A stretch of DNA of 64,000 nt from DATFBY01 sp035253585 (lineage in GTDB: Bacteria > Gemmatimonadota > Gemmatimonadetes > Gemmatimonadales > Gemmatimonadaceae): contig DATFBY010000138.1 in the NCBI GenBank assembly GCA_035253585.1, forward strand, positions 1 through 64,000. Direction: 5' to 3'. The notes beneath the pieces are model-generated. The model saw only the letters and a program-made list of their open reading frames with translations. It searched no databases and was not told the origin of the DNA. The position numbers and the translations under genes are program-made. Below are positions 1 through 8,070 of this stretch, in pieces (position 1 is the first letter of the stretch; each line of letters opens with the position of its first letter).

Positions 1-1
1 C

Positions 2-628
2 AACGTGCCGCGCATGATGGGCATCGACGAGCCGCCCCCGGTCGAGAACGAGCTAATCCTGCCGCTCGAGGCGCATGGCGTGAAGCTGATGAGCATCGGC
101 TTCATGGTGGCGCGGGACGCGCCCGCGATCTGGCGCGGGCCGATCGTCATGAAGATCATCACCCAGTTCCTGAGCGATGTGTCGTGGGGCGATCTCGACT
201 ATCTCTTCGTCGACATGCCTCCGGGGACCGGCGACGCGCAGCTCTCGTTGGTGCAGGCGACGCACGTCCATGGCGCGATCATCGTCACCACGCCGCAGGA
301 AGTAGCGGTGGGCGACGCGCTGCGGGGCGCCAAGATGTTCCAGCGCGTCAACGTGCCGGTGCTCGGCATCGTCGAGAACATGAGCTACTTCGCCTGCCCG
401 CACTGCGGCAAGCCGACGCCGCTCTTCGGCAGCGGTGGGGGCCGGCGTCTCGCCGATGAGCTGCACCTGCCGTTGTTAGGCGAGATTCCGCTCTACCCCA
501 GCGTGGTGACCGGCGGCGACGAAGGCACGCCGATCCTCGTGCGCGAGCCGGATTCACAAGCGTCACGCGCGCTGCGAGGTACCGCCGCCAAGGTGGCCGA
601 GGCCATAGGAGCTGTCGCTACGGTATGA
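2..628 (+). CDS. mrp: Mrp/NBP35-type iron-sulfur carrier ATPase, 5'-truncated by window edge
   Basis: This is the C-terminal 208 residues of an Mrp/ApbC P-loop ATPase, a cytosolic carrier that hands Fe-S clusters to apoproteins. The reading frame is open to the window edge, so the Walker A loop and N-terminus lie upstream. Family landmarks are present: RGP then a WGDLDYLFVDMPPGTGDAQ stretch (residues about 60-80), an ENMSYFACPHCG segment with the CxxC that bridges subunits (about 125-140), and LFGSGGG near 145. Its TGA overlaps the ATG of the MATE gene (ATGA), so the two are probably translationally coupled. The identification is secure; the true start cannot be seen. Confidence 0.93.
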   Translation, partial: NVPRMMGIDEPPPVENELILPLEAHGVKLMSIGFMVARDAPAIWRGPIVMKIITQFLSDVSWGDLDYLFVDMPPGTGDAQLSLVQATHVHGAIIVTTPQEVAVGDALRGAKMFQRVNVPVLGIVENMSYFACPHCGKPTPLFGSGGGRRLADELHLPLLGEIPLYPSVVTGGDEGTPILVREPDSQASRALRGTAAKVAEAIGAVATV

Positions 629-2073
629 CCGTCCGGGAAGTCGAGTTGCCGCAAGACACTGCGCGGCCGTCGGACGAAGCTCCGGCGGCCGCGCTGCCGT
701 TGGCGCCCCAGGAAGGCGTCATTCCCGTTGCACTGCCTGACGAGACGACCGGGCGTGCGCGGCTGGTTCACGGCCCACTCGGCCGGACGATCGCGGCCGT
801 GTCGCTGCCGGCCGTCGCATCGACGCTGCTGATGACCGTCTTCGGGACGGCGGACGCCTACTGGGTCGGGCGCTACCTCGGTGGCCGCGGTCTCGCGGCA
901 GTGTCGATCTCCGTCTTTTGGATCTGGGGGATCATCGCGTTGGCCGAAATGGTGAGCGTCGGACTCACCTCCGTCGCCGCACGGCGGTATGGAGAAGGGA
1001 ATCCGCGCGCCGCCGCGCGCGCCGTCGGTGACGCGCTCGTCTTTGCGCTGGGCGTCGGCGCGCTGGTGAGCATCGTCGGTCTTCTCTGGCTCGACGCGCT
1101 CTTCGCCGCCATGAGCGCGCCGGCCGACGTCACCGCGCTCGGTAAGCAGTATCTTGGCACCTACTTGTTAGGCGCGCCGTTGATCTTCGGTTTCTTCGCC
1201 ATCGACGCCGGCTTTCGAGCGGCGGGGAACACGCAAACGCCATTTCTGCTGCTCGCCGTCTCGGTGACGGTGGCGCTCTTTCTCGATCCGGTTCTCATTC
1301 TCGGGCTCGGTCCAGTGCCGGCGCTGGGCATCACCGGGGCGGCGGTGGCGACGGTCGTGACGCGGGGAGTCGTTTTCATTGCCGGCCTGACGCTGCTCCT
1401 CCGGCGGCGCATGCTGATCTTCGGCGCGGTGGCATGGCGTACCGTGAGAACCGTCGCCCGCATCGGTCTTCCGACGGCGATCACCGGTGTCTTCTTCAGC
1501 ACGATCTATGTCGTGCTCACGCGCACTACCGCGCAGTTCGGTACGCCAGCCCTGGCCGCGTTAGGCGTTGGACATCGCGTAGAAAGTTGGGCCTACATGA
1601 TCGGTGTTGGATTCGGCGCGGCGGCGGCCGCGATCATCGGACAAAACCTCGGCGCGCGGCAGTATGCGCGGGCCGAGCGCGCCGGCTGGATCGCGACGGG
1701 CTTCGCTACGGCAGTGGCGACACTTGCCGGCGTTCTGGAGTTCATCTTTGCCGAGCAGTTTGCGGCGATGTTCACGACCGATGAAGCGGTGATCGCGGAG
1801 AGCGTGCGCTACCTGCGGATCTCGGCGCTCTCCACGATTCTGATCGGCGCTGAGCTCGTGCTCGAGGGAGCCCTCGGCGGCGCCGGATACACGTTGGCGC
1901 CGATGCTCACGTCGAGCTCGCTGACCGCGTTGCGCGTTCCACTCGCCGCGTGGGCAGCGCCGCGCTGGGGCGCTGCCGCGATCTGGTGGACGATCTCGCT
2001 CACCGCGGCCGCGCGAGCGTTGGCGATGTTGTACCTCTGGCGAAGTGGGCGATGGAAGGGCAAATCACTATGA
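625..2073 (+). CDS. MATE family multidrug/sodium efflux protein
   Basis: A 482-residue polytopic inner-membrane protein of the MATE (NorM/DinF) antiporter family, which exports cationic drugs or metabolites in exchange for Na+ or H+. After a roughly 50-residue cytoplasmic tail there are about 12 hydrophobic segments in two similar halves. The first half opens with a LPAVASTLLMTVFGTADAYW-type segment, typical of helix 1 of MATE proteins. The length is normal for the family. It overlaps mrp by 4 bp and its TGA directly abuts the ATG of the next gene. The substrate cannot be read from the sequence. Confidence 0.9.
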   Translation: MTVREVELPQDTARPSDEAPAAALPLAPQEGVIPVALPDETTGRARLVHGPLGRTIAAVSLPAVASTLLMTVFGTADAYWVGRYLGGRGLAAVSISVFWIWGIIALAEMVSVGLTSVAARRYGEGNPRAAARAVGDALVFALGVGALVSIVGLLWLDALFAAMSAPADVTALGKQYLGTYLLGAPLIFGFFAIDAGFRAAGNTQTPFLLLAVSVTVALFLDPVLILGLGPVPALGITGAAVATVVTRGVVFIAGLTLLLRRRMLIFGAVAWRTVRTVARIGLPTAITGVFFSTIYVVLTRTTAQFGTPALAALGVGHRVESWAYMIGVGFGAAAAAIIGQNLGARQYARAERAGWIATGFATAVATLAGVLEFIFAEQFAAMFTTDEAVIAESVRYLRISALSTILIGAELVLEGALGGAGYTLAPMLTSSSLTALRVPLAAWAAPRWGAAAIWWTISLTAAARALAMLYLWRSGRWKGKSL

Positions 2074-2829
2074 ATGCGGCCCATCATCACTCTGCTCTCC
2101 GATTTCGGCACCGCCGATGGCTACGTCGGTGAGATCAAGGGTGTGCTGCTGAGCGCGCTGCCGTTGGCAGCGATTGTCGACATCACGCACGACGTAGCGC
2201 CGCAGGACGTGGATGGCGCGCGACTCGCGGTTGCACGCTATTGGCGGCGTTTCCCAGAGGGGACCGTGCACCTGGTGGTCGTCGATCCGGGCGTCGGTAC
2301 CGCGCGGGCCGCCATCGCCGTGGCAAGCGATGGCCGCTCGTTCGTCGGTCCCGACAACGGTGTTCTCTCGCCGGCGCTTCTCGTTGCGGGAGCACGCGTG
2401 GTCGAGCTGCCGGTGCCGGCCGGAGCGTCACACACGTTTCACGGACGCGACGTGTTCGCGCCGGCGGCCGCCACCTTGGCATCGGGCGTTCCCATCGATG
2501 ATCTCGGCACGCCGCTTCTCGATCCGATCGTTCGTCGTACTCCCGAAGCGCGGCGCACCGACGATGGCGAGATCGAAGGCGAAGTGATCTCCGTCGATCG
2601 GTTCGGGAATCTGATCACCAATCTGGTCGCGCCGCGCGGTGGCTCGGTTCGAATCGGTGATCGCGAAGTCCCACTCGGCCGCACCTACGCCGACGCCGCG
2701 AGTGGCGCGGTGCTCGCGCTCGTCGGATCGAGTGGATTGGTCGAGATCGCGGTTCGCGACGGCAGCGCGGCGAATTCTCTCGGCCTCACCCGCGGTGCGC
2801 GCGTGATCCTTCAGCCGCCGAGGCGATAG
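2074..2829 (+). CDS. SAM hydroxide adenosyltransferase (DUF62 family)
   Basis: A 251-residue protein of the DUF62 / SAM-dependent hydroxide adenosyltransferase family, whose characterised members hydrolyse S-adenosylmethionine to adenosine and methionine. Visible signatures are LLSDFG near the N-terminus (about 7-12), DITHDVAPQD (about 37-46), VVVDPGVGT (about 68-76) and GPDNGVLSPAL (about 92-102), followed by the C-terminal beta-barrel domain. The start ATG follows the upstream TGA with no gap. The 3' end overlaps the convergent yihY-like gene by 44 bp. The cellular role of the family is poorly understood. Confidence 0.88.
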   Translation: MRPIITLLSDFGTADGYVGEIKGVLLSALPLAAIVDITHDVAPQDVDGARLAVARYWRRFPEGTVHLVVVDPGVGTARAAIAVASDGRSFVGPDNGVLSPALLVAGARVVELPVPAGASHTFHGRDVFAPAAATLASGVPIDDLGTPLLDPIVRRTPEARRTDDGEIEGEVISVDRFGNLITNLVAPRGGSVRIGDREVPLGRTYADAASGAVLALVGSSGLVEIAVRDGSAANSLGLTRGARVILQPPRR

Positions 2830-3763
2830 CCGCCGCCGGCTCGACACGCTCGTTCGACGGGCGACCGGGCTCGAGCTCGGTCACGATTCGACCTTCGTAC
2901 ACCGCGCCCTTTCTCGGCTCGATCGCGCCGGTCCCGTGATGGAGCTCCGAATTGAGCTCGCCACCGATGAGAATCGCCAGCATCGTGAGATACATCCACG
3001 TGAGCAGCACGATGACGCCGCCGATGGTGCCGTACGTCTTGTTGTACGACGCGAAGTTGGTGACGTAGAGTCGAAACGCCAGCGTGCCTACGACCCAGAG
3101 CAGTGACGCGACCGCCGCGCCGACGAGAATCTGCCGCTTCCGCTGACGCAGATTGGGGAGGAAGTAGTAGATGAGGAACATCATCCCCACCAGGAACGCG
3201 AACGCGATCGCGTACTGAAGCACCATCCACAGCGTCTCGAGGGCGGGTGCGAGGCCAACGCGGTCGCTCACCCACTTCACGATGTCAGGTCCGGCGAGCA
3301 TGATCGTCGCCGCGATTCCCAGGAGGATGGCCGACACGGAGACGCAAGCGAGAGCGATGAGCCGCTTTTTCCACCACGCGCGCGTGTCGGTCACGTCGTA
3401 AGCACGGTTCAGCGCGTCGATGAGGTTGTTGAAGACGTTCGACCCTGCCCACGCCGCGAGCACGATACCGGCCGACATCAAGCCCGGCGCTTCGGGCGAG
3501 AACACGACGTCGAGCACCACGTTTCGGACGACGTCGATCGCTTCTCCCGGCACCGTCGCCGCCAGCTGCGCCATGAGCCAGTTGACGATCTCCTGCTCAT
3601 CGCCGACGAGGCTGATCAGTGGCGCGAGGAACAGGAAAATCGGGAAGAGCGAAAAGAAGAAGTAATACGCCGTCTGCGCCGCGAGTCCCGGCACGTTGTC
3701 GCGCAGGACTTCGTTGAAGGTCTTTTTGAGAAGTGGTCCGACGCGGTAGCCACGGATTATCAC
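2786..3763 (-). CDS. YihY/virulence factor BrkB family inner-membrane protein
   Basis: A 325-residue membrane protein of the YihY/BrkB (formerly 'RNase BN') family. It has about six hydrophobic segments, with family landmarks GLAAQTAYYFFFSLFP (about 27-42), a WAGSNVFNNLIDALNRAYD segment (about 105-123) and a LLTWMYLTMLAILIGGELN segment near 255-275. The start is a GTG. The C-terminal tail of about 45 residues is hydrophilic and is encoded partly opposite the end of the SAM hydroxide adenosyltransferase gene. Function is unknown; RNase activity was wrongly assigned to the family in the past. Confidence 0.88.
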   Translation of the reverse strand: MIIRGYRVGPLLKKTFNEVLRDNVPGLAAQTAYYFFFSLFPIFLFLAPLISLVGDEQEIVNWLMAQLAATVPGEAIDVVRNVVLDVVFSPEAPGLMSAGIVLAAWAGSNVFNNLIDALNRAYDVTDTRAWWKKRLIALACVSVSAILLGIAATIMLAGPDIVKWVSDRVGLAPALETLWMVLQYAIAFAFLVGMMFLIYYFLPNLRQRKRQILVGAAVASLLWVVGTLAFRLYVTNFASYNKTYGTIGGVIVLLTWMYLTMLAILIGGELNSELHHGTGAIEPRKGAVYEGRIVTELEPGRPSNERVEPAAAIASAAEGSRAHRG

Positions 3764-3820
3764 TTGAGCCCCCGAATCTCGTCACGCTTTAGGCGATTCG
3801 GGCAAGCGGCGGGCCAGAAA

Positions 3821-3913
3821 CGAGATTCGAGATTCGAGATTCGAGATTCGTAGGCTCACCCGAAGACCTCCGATTCGCGGTTCCGAATCTCGAATCTCGA
3901 ATCTCGAATCTCG
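3821..3913. repeat. Heptad inverted repeat A (unit GAGATTC)
   Basis: Two perfectly complementary 30-bp arms (3821-3850 and 3884-3913) flank a 33-bp spacer. Each arm is four tandem copies of a 7-bp unit, GAGATTC, bracketed by CG. The right arm ends one base before the stop codon of the toastrack gene. The 150-bp gap between that gene and yihY holds little else. The structure would fold into a long hairpin in RNA or DNA. It is one of six related elements in the window and has the same arm sequence as the one at 18336. Confidence 0.95.
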
Positions 3914-4813
3914 CTACTGCTTGAGGCTCACTCCCCCCATCAGCGCCTTCGCATTCACCGTCAGCTTCCGCGGTGCACTGTCCCAATTCGCGCTATAACG
4001 CGCTCCGTCGCGCGTGACGAAGCCCGGAGTCTCGACTTCGGCCAGCAGCTCGCGTTGTGTCACCACGCGGACACCGACGTCATCGGGTACATGCAGGGAC
4101 AGGCCACCCATTACGACGTCGGCGTTGATCTCCATGTCGTGCGACCACGCGCCCGAGAGATCGAGATCGAGGCCCGCGGCGACTCCTTCGATCTCCACGC
4201 GTGGCGCGTTGGCATTTCCAAGCTGGCGGGCGGTGAGCGTTCCGGCCGAGCACTGGATTCGCAGCTCCTGCATGCGCAGCGGATTCGCGGTACCGAAGAA
4301 GAGCTTGGTCTCGCTCGCGCCGAACCGCATCACCAGACGCTCGACACTCAGATCGGTGAGGTCGACGGTGGCCGCGGATGCGCCGAAGTCGAGTCGCAGA
4401 TCGAGCGGCACACCTCGACCGAGCGCCAGCGTGAGCGAGCTCGGATGCTCCTTCGCCTTCTCGGGAACCTCGCGCCAAAATCGCAGGTGAAATCCGGCGC
4501 TCGCGCTGTCGACGCCGACCACCAGTGTGCGGCTCGTACTATCGAAGCGCCTGACGAAGGTGCTGAATGCGGGCTCGTACCGCACCGACACGTTGTAGAG
4601 CAACGGCGTCGATGCCGCACGAACATCGAGTGGCCCCGCCGAGTGATACACTCGTACCCGGAGCGAGTCGCCATCGCGCAGCTGTCGCGCGGCGGTGATC
4701 GTGCGCACGCTCGCGTTCGGCGTGGCGTCGCGCGATTGTGCGAGAGCCGGCCAGGCGACGACCGCGCACAACGCCGTAGCAGCCTGGATGCGCCGACTCG
4801 TTAGGCGCGTCAC
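3914..4813 (-). CDS. Exported toastrack (LiaF-like) domain protein
   Basis: A 299-residue protein with an N-terminal signal peptide (hydrophobic stretch about 9-22 ending WPALAQ) and a beta-rich body resembling toastrack / LiaF-type cell-envelope sensor domains. These include a GASAATVDLTDL-type repeat (about 150-160) and VVMGGLSLHVPDD near 240. The GTG start overlaps the TGA of the upstream bactofilin-like gene (GTGA). It is the last gene of an operon headed by an ECF sigma factor and its anti-sigma factor, so a role in envelope-stress sensing is plausible but inferred. Its stop codon abuts heptad repeat A. Confidence 0.7.
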   Translation of the reverse strand: MTRLTSRRIQAATALCAVVAWPALAQSRDATPNASVRTITAARQLRDGDSLRVRVYHSAGPLDVRAASTPLLYNVSVRYEPAFSTFVRRFDSTSRTLVVGVDSASAGFHLRFWREVPEKAKEHPSSLTLALGRGVPLDLRLDFGASAATVDLTDLSVERLVMRFGASETKLFFGTANPLRMQELRIQCSAGTLTARQLGNANAPRVEIEGVAAGLDLDLSGAWSHDMEINADVVMGGLSLHVPDDVGVRVVTQRELLAEVETPGFVTRDGARYSANWDSAPRKLTVNAKALMGGVSLKQ

Positions 4814-5940
4814 GGTTCGCGCGGCCGCGGTGCCGGGGTCGGGCGGCGGGCCGCGGCGACGCCGCTCACCGGTGTCGGCGTCTGCCAGGAGGCTTCGTCC
4901 TCCGGAACCGGAGCGTCGATCATCGTGGCGCCTGGTACGCGAGTACCACCGCGAGAAAGAATCGTTGCGCCGAAGCCCACCGTCACGGCCACCCAGGTCA
5001 GTGCCGCGCTCACCAGCTTGAGGAGACCGCCGATGAATCCGACCGACGTGAATGCTGCAGCCAGGAGCCAAAGCCCGAGATAAAACGAGAGCCCGAGCAG
5101 CACTGCCTTGAGTGCGCGTCCCGCGTCGGTGGACGCGAGCGCACCACGGCGCTGAAACGTCTCCCCCGCCAGGAAGGACACTGCGAGAAAGCCGAGCGCA
5201 AGCGCACCGGCCGTCGCCAGGCATAACGCCACGATGGCGAAGGGGATCAACAACAATCCGATGATCGTGATCGCGAGAGCGATGATCGAGAGCACGATCG
5301 CCGGTGCGATCGCCAGCTCGCCCAACAGCCCCACCATGAACGCGCGGGTGAAGTCATCGCGCACCGTCTCGGCAATGCGCTCCAACTTCTCGCGTGCGAA
5401 GAGCGCGAGGAAGCCGCCCAGCAGACCAAGGAAGAGAAACCAGCCGAGCGCCAGGGCGAGATTGCGCGATGTCGATCTCGCGGACCCGCGGCGGGCGACG
5501 TCGGCGACAGGCGTGAATACCGCGCCGGTTATCGAGCGGATCTCACCGTCGACGGTGCCGCCCTCGAGCCGAGTGCGTCCGCCGACGGCGATGGCATCAC
5601 CCGTCACGCGCGCGCCCGGATGCAGAATCACGTCGCCGAAAAACGTGACCACGTCGCCTTCGACGCTGCCACGCACATCCGCGTTGCCGCGGAAGACGAC
5701 CAGGTCACCCATGACCTGCTCATCCATCCGAACTTCACGAGCGCCGGGCGAGAAGTTGTCGAGCGAGATCTCGAGATCGCCGAATTCCTGCTTCAGCGAG
5801 TCGAGCCAGACACGCGCCGTGTCGCGCTGGAGCGAAGAAGTCGGGATCGGTGTGGCGGTAGGCGCGGGCGTTGCCTGAGCGCGCGCCGAATCGGGCAGCG
5901 CAACGAGCGCGGCCAACGCGAACATTGCTATCGAGCGCAT
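4810..5940 (-). CDS. Bactofilin-like polymer-forming domain protein with membrane helices
   Basis: A 376-residue protein with a signal peptide (about 1-22, ending ARA). A repeated beta-strand region follows (about 60-135: DLVVFRGNADVRGSVEGDVV, then GARVTGDAIAVGG), which resembles polymer-forming bactofilin/DUF583 domains. About five hydrophobic helices come next (about 160-330), then a Pro-rich tail. The domain order is typical of envelope-associated polymer-forming proteins found beside sigma/anti-sigma pairs. It lies 7 bp after the anti-sigma gene and overlaps the toastrack gene, so it is in the same transcript. The exact function is unknown. Confidence 0.7.
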   Translation of the reverse strand: MRSIAMFALAALVALPDSARAQATPAPTATPIPTSSLQRDTARVWLDSLKQEFGDLEISLDNFSPGAREVRMDEQVMGDLVVFRGNADVRGSVEGDVVTFFGDVILHPGARVTGDAIAVGGRTRLEGGTVDGEIRSITGAVFTPVADVARRGSARSTSRNLALALGWFLFLGLLGGFLALFAREKLERIAETVRDDFTRAFMVGLLGELAIAPAIVLSIIALAITIIGLLLIPFAIVALCLATAGALALGFLAVSFLAGETFQRRGALASTDAGRALKAVLLGLSFYLGLWLLAAAFTSVGFIGGLLKLVSAALTWVAVTVGFGATILSRGGTRVPGATMIDAPVPEDEASWQTPTPVSGVAAARRPTPAPRPREP

Positions 5941-5947
5941 GTCGACC

Positions 5948-6526
5948 TCAGCGAGAGCGTGATGTCGAGAGCGCGCGAACGACGCGCGTGGCCAACGCGG
6001 TCAGAAGCAGCAGCATCGTGGCGGCTGCGAGCAAGCCCATCGTTCCGCCCGAGCTCAGAGCGTTCCGCGCCGGCTCGCCTAACAAGCCGGCGACCAGATC
6101 CCCGATTCCACCGAGCAGTGCGCCACGCAGCCGAGTGATCGCGAGATTGCCGGCGAACAGCGCCGAATCGAGGTTCGAGAGGAGCCAAAGTGTGGCCAGC
6201 GTGAATACGGCGGCCACCGAAGCCAGCGCCGAACCGGCGAGCACCTGCGCCGGACGCGAGCGCGGCATCCATCCGCGCAATGTATCGAGCAGCGTCACGT
6301 ACCACGGCACGAACACCTGCACACGCGCCATCACTCTCGACGCGAACGCAACCGACGGCGAGAAGTGTGGCAGATGCTCGAGAACACGCACGAGCTTGCG
6401 CGCGTCCTCCAACTCCTGATGGCAATGCGAACAGCTCCGGACGTGCGCCTTCAGCGGCGTCGTGCCGAAGCCGACCTCGCCATCGAGGAGCAGGTCGATC
6501 TCATCGGGTAGCAGGTGTCTATCCAC
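5948..6526 (-). CDS. Zinc-binding anti-sigma factor (ZAS domain)
   Basis: A 192-residue single-pass anti-sigma factor. The N-terminal domain carries the zinc anti-sigma motif H-x3-C-x2-C (AHVRSCSHC, about 27-35). One or more hydrophobic helices follow (about 85-110 and 160-180), so the domain should be tethered to the inner membrane and hold the ECF sigma factor encoded just upstream. I chose the GTG at 6526 because GGTGGAGGA lies about 4 bases before it. A TTG 12 codons upstream has no such site. The sigma gene ends 81 bp upstream on the same strand. Confidence 0.82.
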   Translation of the reverse strand: MDRHLLPDEIDLLLDGEVGFGTTPLKAHVRSCSHCHQELEDARKLVRVLEHLPHFSPSVAFASRVMARVQVFVPWYVTLLDTLRGWMPRSRPAQVLAGSALASVAAVFTLATLWLLSNLDSALFAGNLAITRLRGALLGGIGDLVAGLLGEPARNALSSGGTMGLLAAATMLLLLTALATRVVRALSTSRSR

Positions 6527-6607
6527 GGGTCCTCCACCTGGTCGTACGGCTAGGTACCACAAAGGGTTTCAGGCTCACGGGCTCCGAGTTTCGTCCCTTT
6601 TCGAGGC

Positions 6608-7210
6608 TCATTGTCGCAAATGTTCCAGGGCGTGTCTCAGCTCGTGACGCGCCCGGTGGATGTAGGTCTTCACCGTTCCGAGAGGGAGGTCGAGCGTAGC
6701 CGCGATCTCTTCGTAGGACCGCCCCTCCACGTGTCGAAGCAGGATGCACGAGCGGTACTCCGGGCGGAGCTGCGAGATCGCTGCCTCGATCGCGTTTCCG
6801 ATCTCGCGCGATTCCAGCTCATCGAGCGCGTTCTCCGCGCGATCGCGCACGTCGAGCGATGTCGCTTCGACGTCGGCCGACGTCGCAGCATGCGGCGAGC
6901 CGTCCAAGCTCACCGTGTCCAGTTGACGCCGGCGCAGGTGATCGATCGTGACGTTGTTCGCAATCTTGAATAGCCAGCTCGAGAGCTTGAACTCGGGCCG
7001 GTATCGATCGATGTGATTGAGGACCTTTACGAACGTATCCTGCGCCAGATCCTCGGCCAGCTCGCGATCGCGCACCATGCGGTAGATCAGCGAGAAGACG
7101 GGACGCTCGTATCGGCGAACCAGCTCACGGAACGCCGGCTCTCGCCCCTGCTGCGCCAGGGCGACGACGTCGGCATCCGGAAGATTGGCGAGCTCGAGCG
7201 AAACGGGCAT
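6608..7210 (-). CDS. ECF RNA polymerase sigma factor (RpoE-like)
   Basis: A 200-residue group-4 sigma factor. Region 2 is at about 25-95 (RYERPVFSLIYRMVRDRELAE, DLAQDTFVKV, then FKIANNVTIDHLRRR). Region 4 is at about 135-195, with YRSCILLRHVEGRSYEEIAA and LPLGTVKTYIHRAR forming the -35-binding helix-turn-helix. It is the first gene of a four-gene operon with a zinc anti-sigma factor and two exported envelope proteins. This implies control by release of the sigma factor on an envelope signal. The divergent ubiE gene starts about 110 bp away. Confidence 0.93.
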   Translation of the reverse strand: MPVSLELANLPDADVVALAQQGREPAFRELVRRYERPVFSLIYRMVRDRELAEDLAQDTFVKVLNHIDRYRPEFKLSSWLFKIANNVTIDHLRRRQLDTVSLDGSPHAATSADVEATSLDVRDRAENALDELESREIGNAIEAAISQLRPEYRSCILLRHVEGRSYEEIAATLDLPLGTVKTYIHRARHELRHALEHLRQ

Positions 7211-7320
7211 GCCGAGGGCGGGCGGGGACGGGCGGATCGGCCTGCAAGTTAGTAGCGGAGGCCAACTTGGGCCAGCGCGCGCGCTTGCGGTCGACTACGT
7301 GCGCGGCCAACTTACTCCGA
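7211..7320. promoter_or_regulatory. Divergent intergenic region with repeated GGCCAACTT
   Basis: This 110-bp gap separates the divergent ECF sigma and ubiE genes and must hold both promoters. GGCCAACTT occurs twice in direct orientation (7260-7268 and 7305-7313), and CAAGTTA lies in inverted orientation at 7245-7251. These may be binding sites. I cannot assign a -35/-10 pair with confidence. Confidence 0.3.
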
Positions 7321-8070
7321 ATGCTCCCGGTCGAGACCGAGCGGCGCGTAGCCCGCGCCGCCGCAGCGGGAGGCGATGAGAAGCGCGCGTACGTGCGACG
7401 AATCTTCTCCGAGATCGCCCCGCGTTACGATCTTCTCAATCACGTCCTCTCGTTCAACATCGATCGCGGGTGGCGCGCGAAGGCAATCGATGCCCTGGCG
7501 ATCGGGCGCGCACCAGCTGGTGCGTATCTCGATCTCTGCGCTGGAACGTTGGACGTGGCCGCCGAGCTCGCCGCGCGAAGAGAGTTCCGCGGCTCGGTGC
7601 TCGGTGCTGATTTCGCCGAGCCGATGTTACGACGCGGTCGCGACAAGGTGCGCGCGCTCCCCGTTCGACCGGTCGTCGCGGACGCCTTGCAACTCCCCTT
7701 GCCGGATCGGTCCGTGGCGGGTGTCATCGTCGCCTTCGGTGTGCGAAACTTCGCGGACCTCGACCACGGACTTCGAGAGGCGCATCGCGTGCTCATCCCC
7801 GGTGGCCGCCTCGTCATCCTCGAATTCTCGACTCCGCGCTCGGCGATCGTGCGACTCGGTTATGGATTGTACTCACGCTTCGTGCTTCCGCTCATCGGTC
7901 GCTTGGTGAGCGGTCATCCGACTGCTTATAGCTATCTCCCCGATTCGGTGGCTCGATTCCCCGACGCGCCGTCGCTCGCACGCCGAATGGAAGGTGCTGG
8001 CTTTACGCAGGTGACGTGGGAGACCCCCACTTTCGGTGTCGTCGCCGTTCACGTTGGAGCGCGGGCGTGA
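7321..8070 (+). CDS. ubiE: Demethylmenaquinone/ubiquinone methyltransferase
   Basis: A 249-residue class I SAM methyltransferase of the UbiE/MenG family, which performs the final ring C-methylation in menaquinone (or ubiquinone) synthesis. Motifs are RRIFSEIAPRYDLLNHVLSF (about 27-46), the SAM-binding YLDLCAGTLDVA (about 66-77), VIVAFGVRNFADLDHGLREA (about 138-157), and LEFSTPR (about 172-178). The G-x-G loop is unusual: CAGTLD replaces the common CGTGD. ATG 7321 was preferred over an in-frame ATG 18 codons upstream because homologues begin near here. It is the first gene of a quinone operon; ubiD overlaps its stop codon. Confidence 0.92.
   Translation: MLPVETERRVARAAAAGGDEKRAYVRRIFSEIAPRYDLLNHVLSFNIDRGWRAKAIDALAIGRAPAGAYLDLCAGTLDVAAELAARREFRGSVLGADFAEPMLRRGRDKVRALPVRPVVADALQLPLPDRSVAGVIVAFGVRNFADLDHGLREAHRVLIPGGRLVILEFSTPRSAIVRLGYGLYSRFVLPLIGRLVSGHPTAYSYLPDSVARFPDAPSLARRMEGAGFTQVTWETPTFGVVAVHVGARA

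Noticed and set aside
3821..3913. Tandem short repeats as a CRISPR array
   Set aside because: The units are 7 bp and contiguous, with no spacers between units; the structure is two inverted arms, not alternating repeats and spacers, and no cas gene is near.
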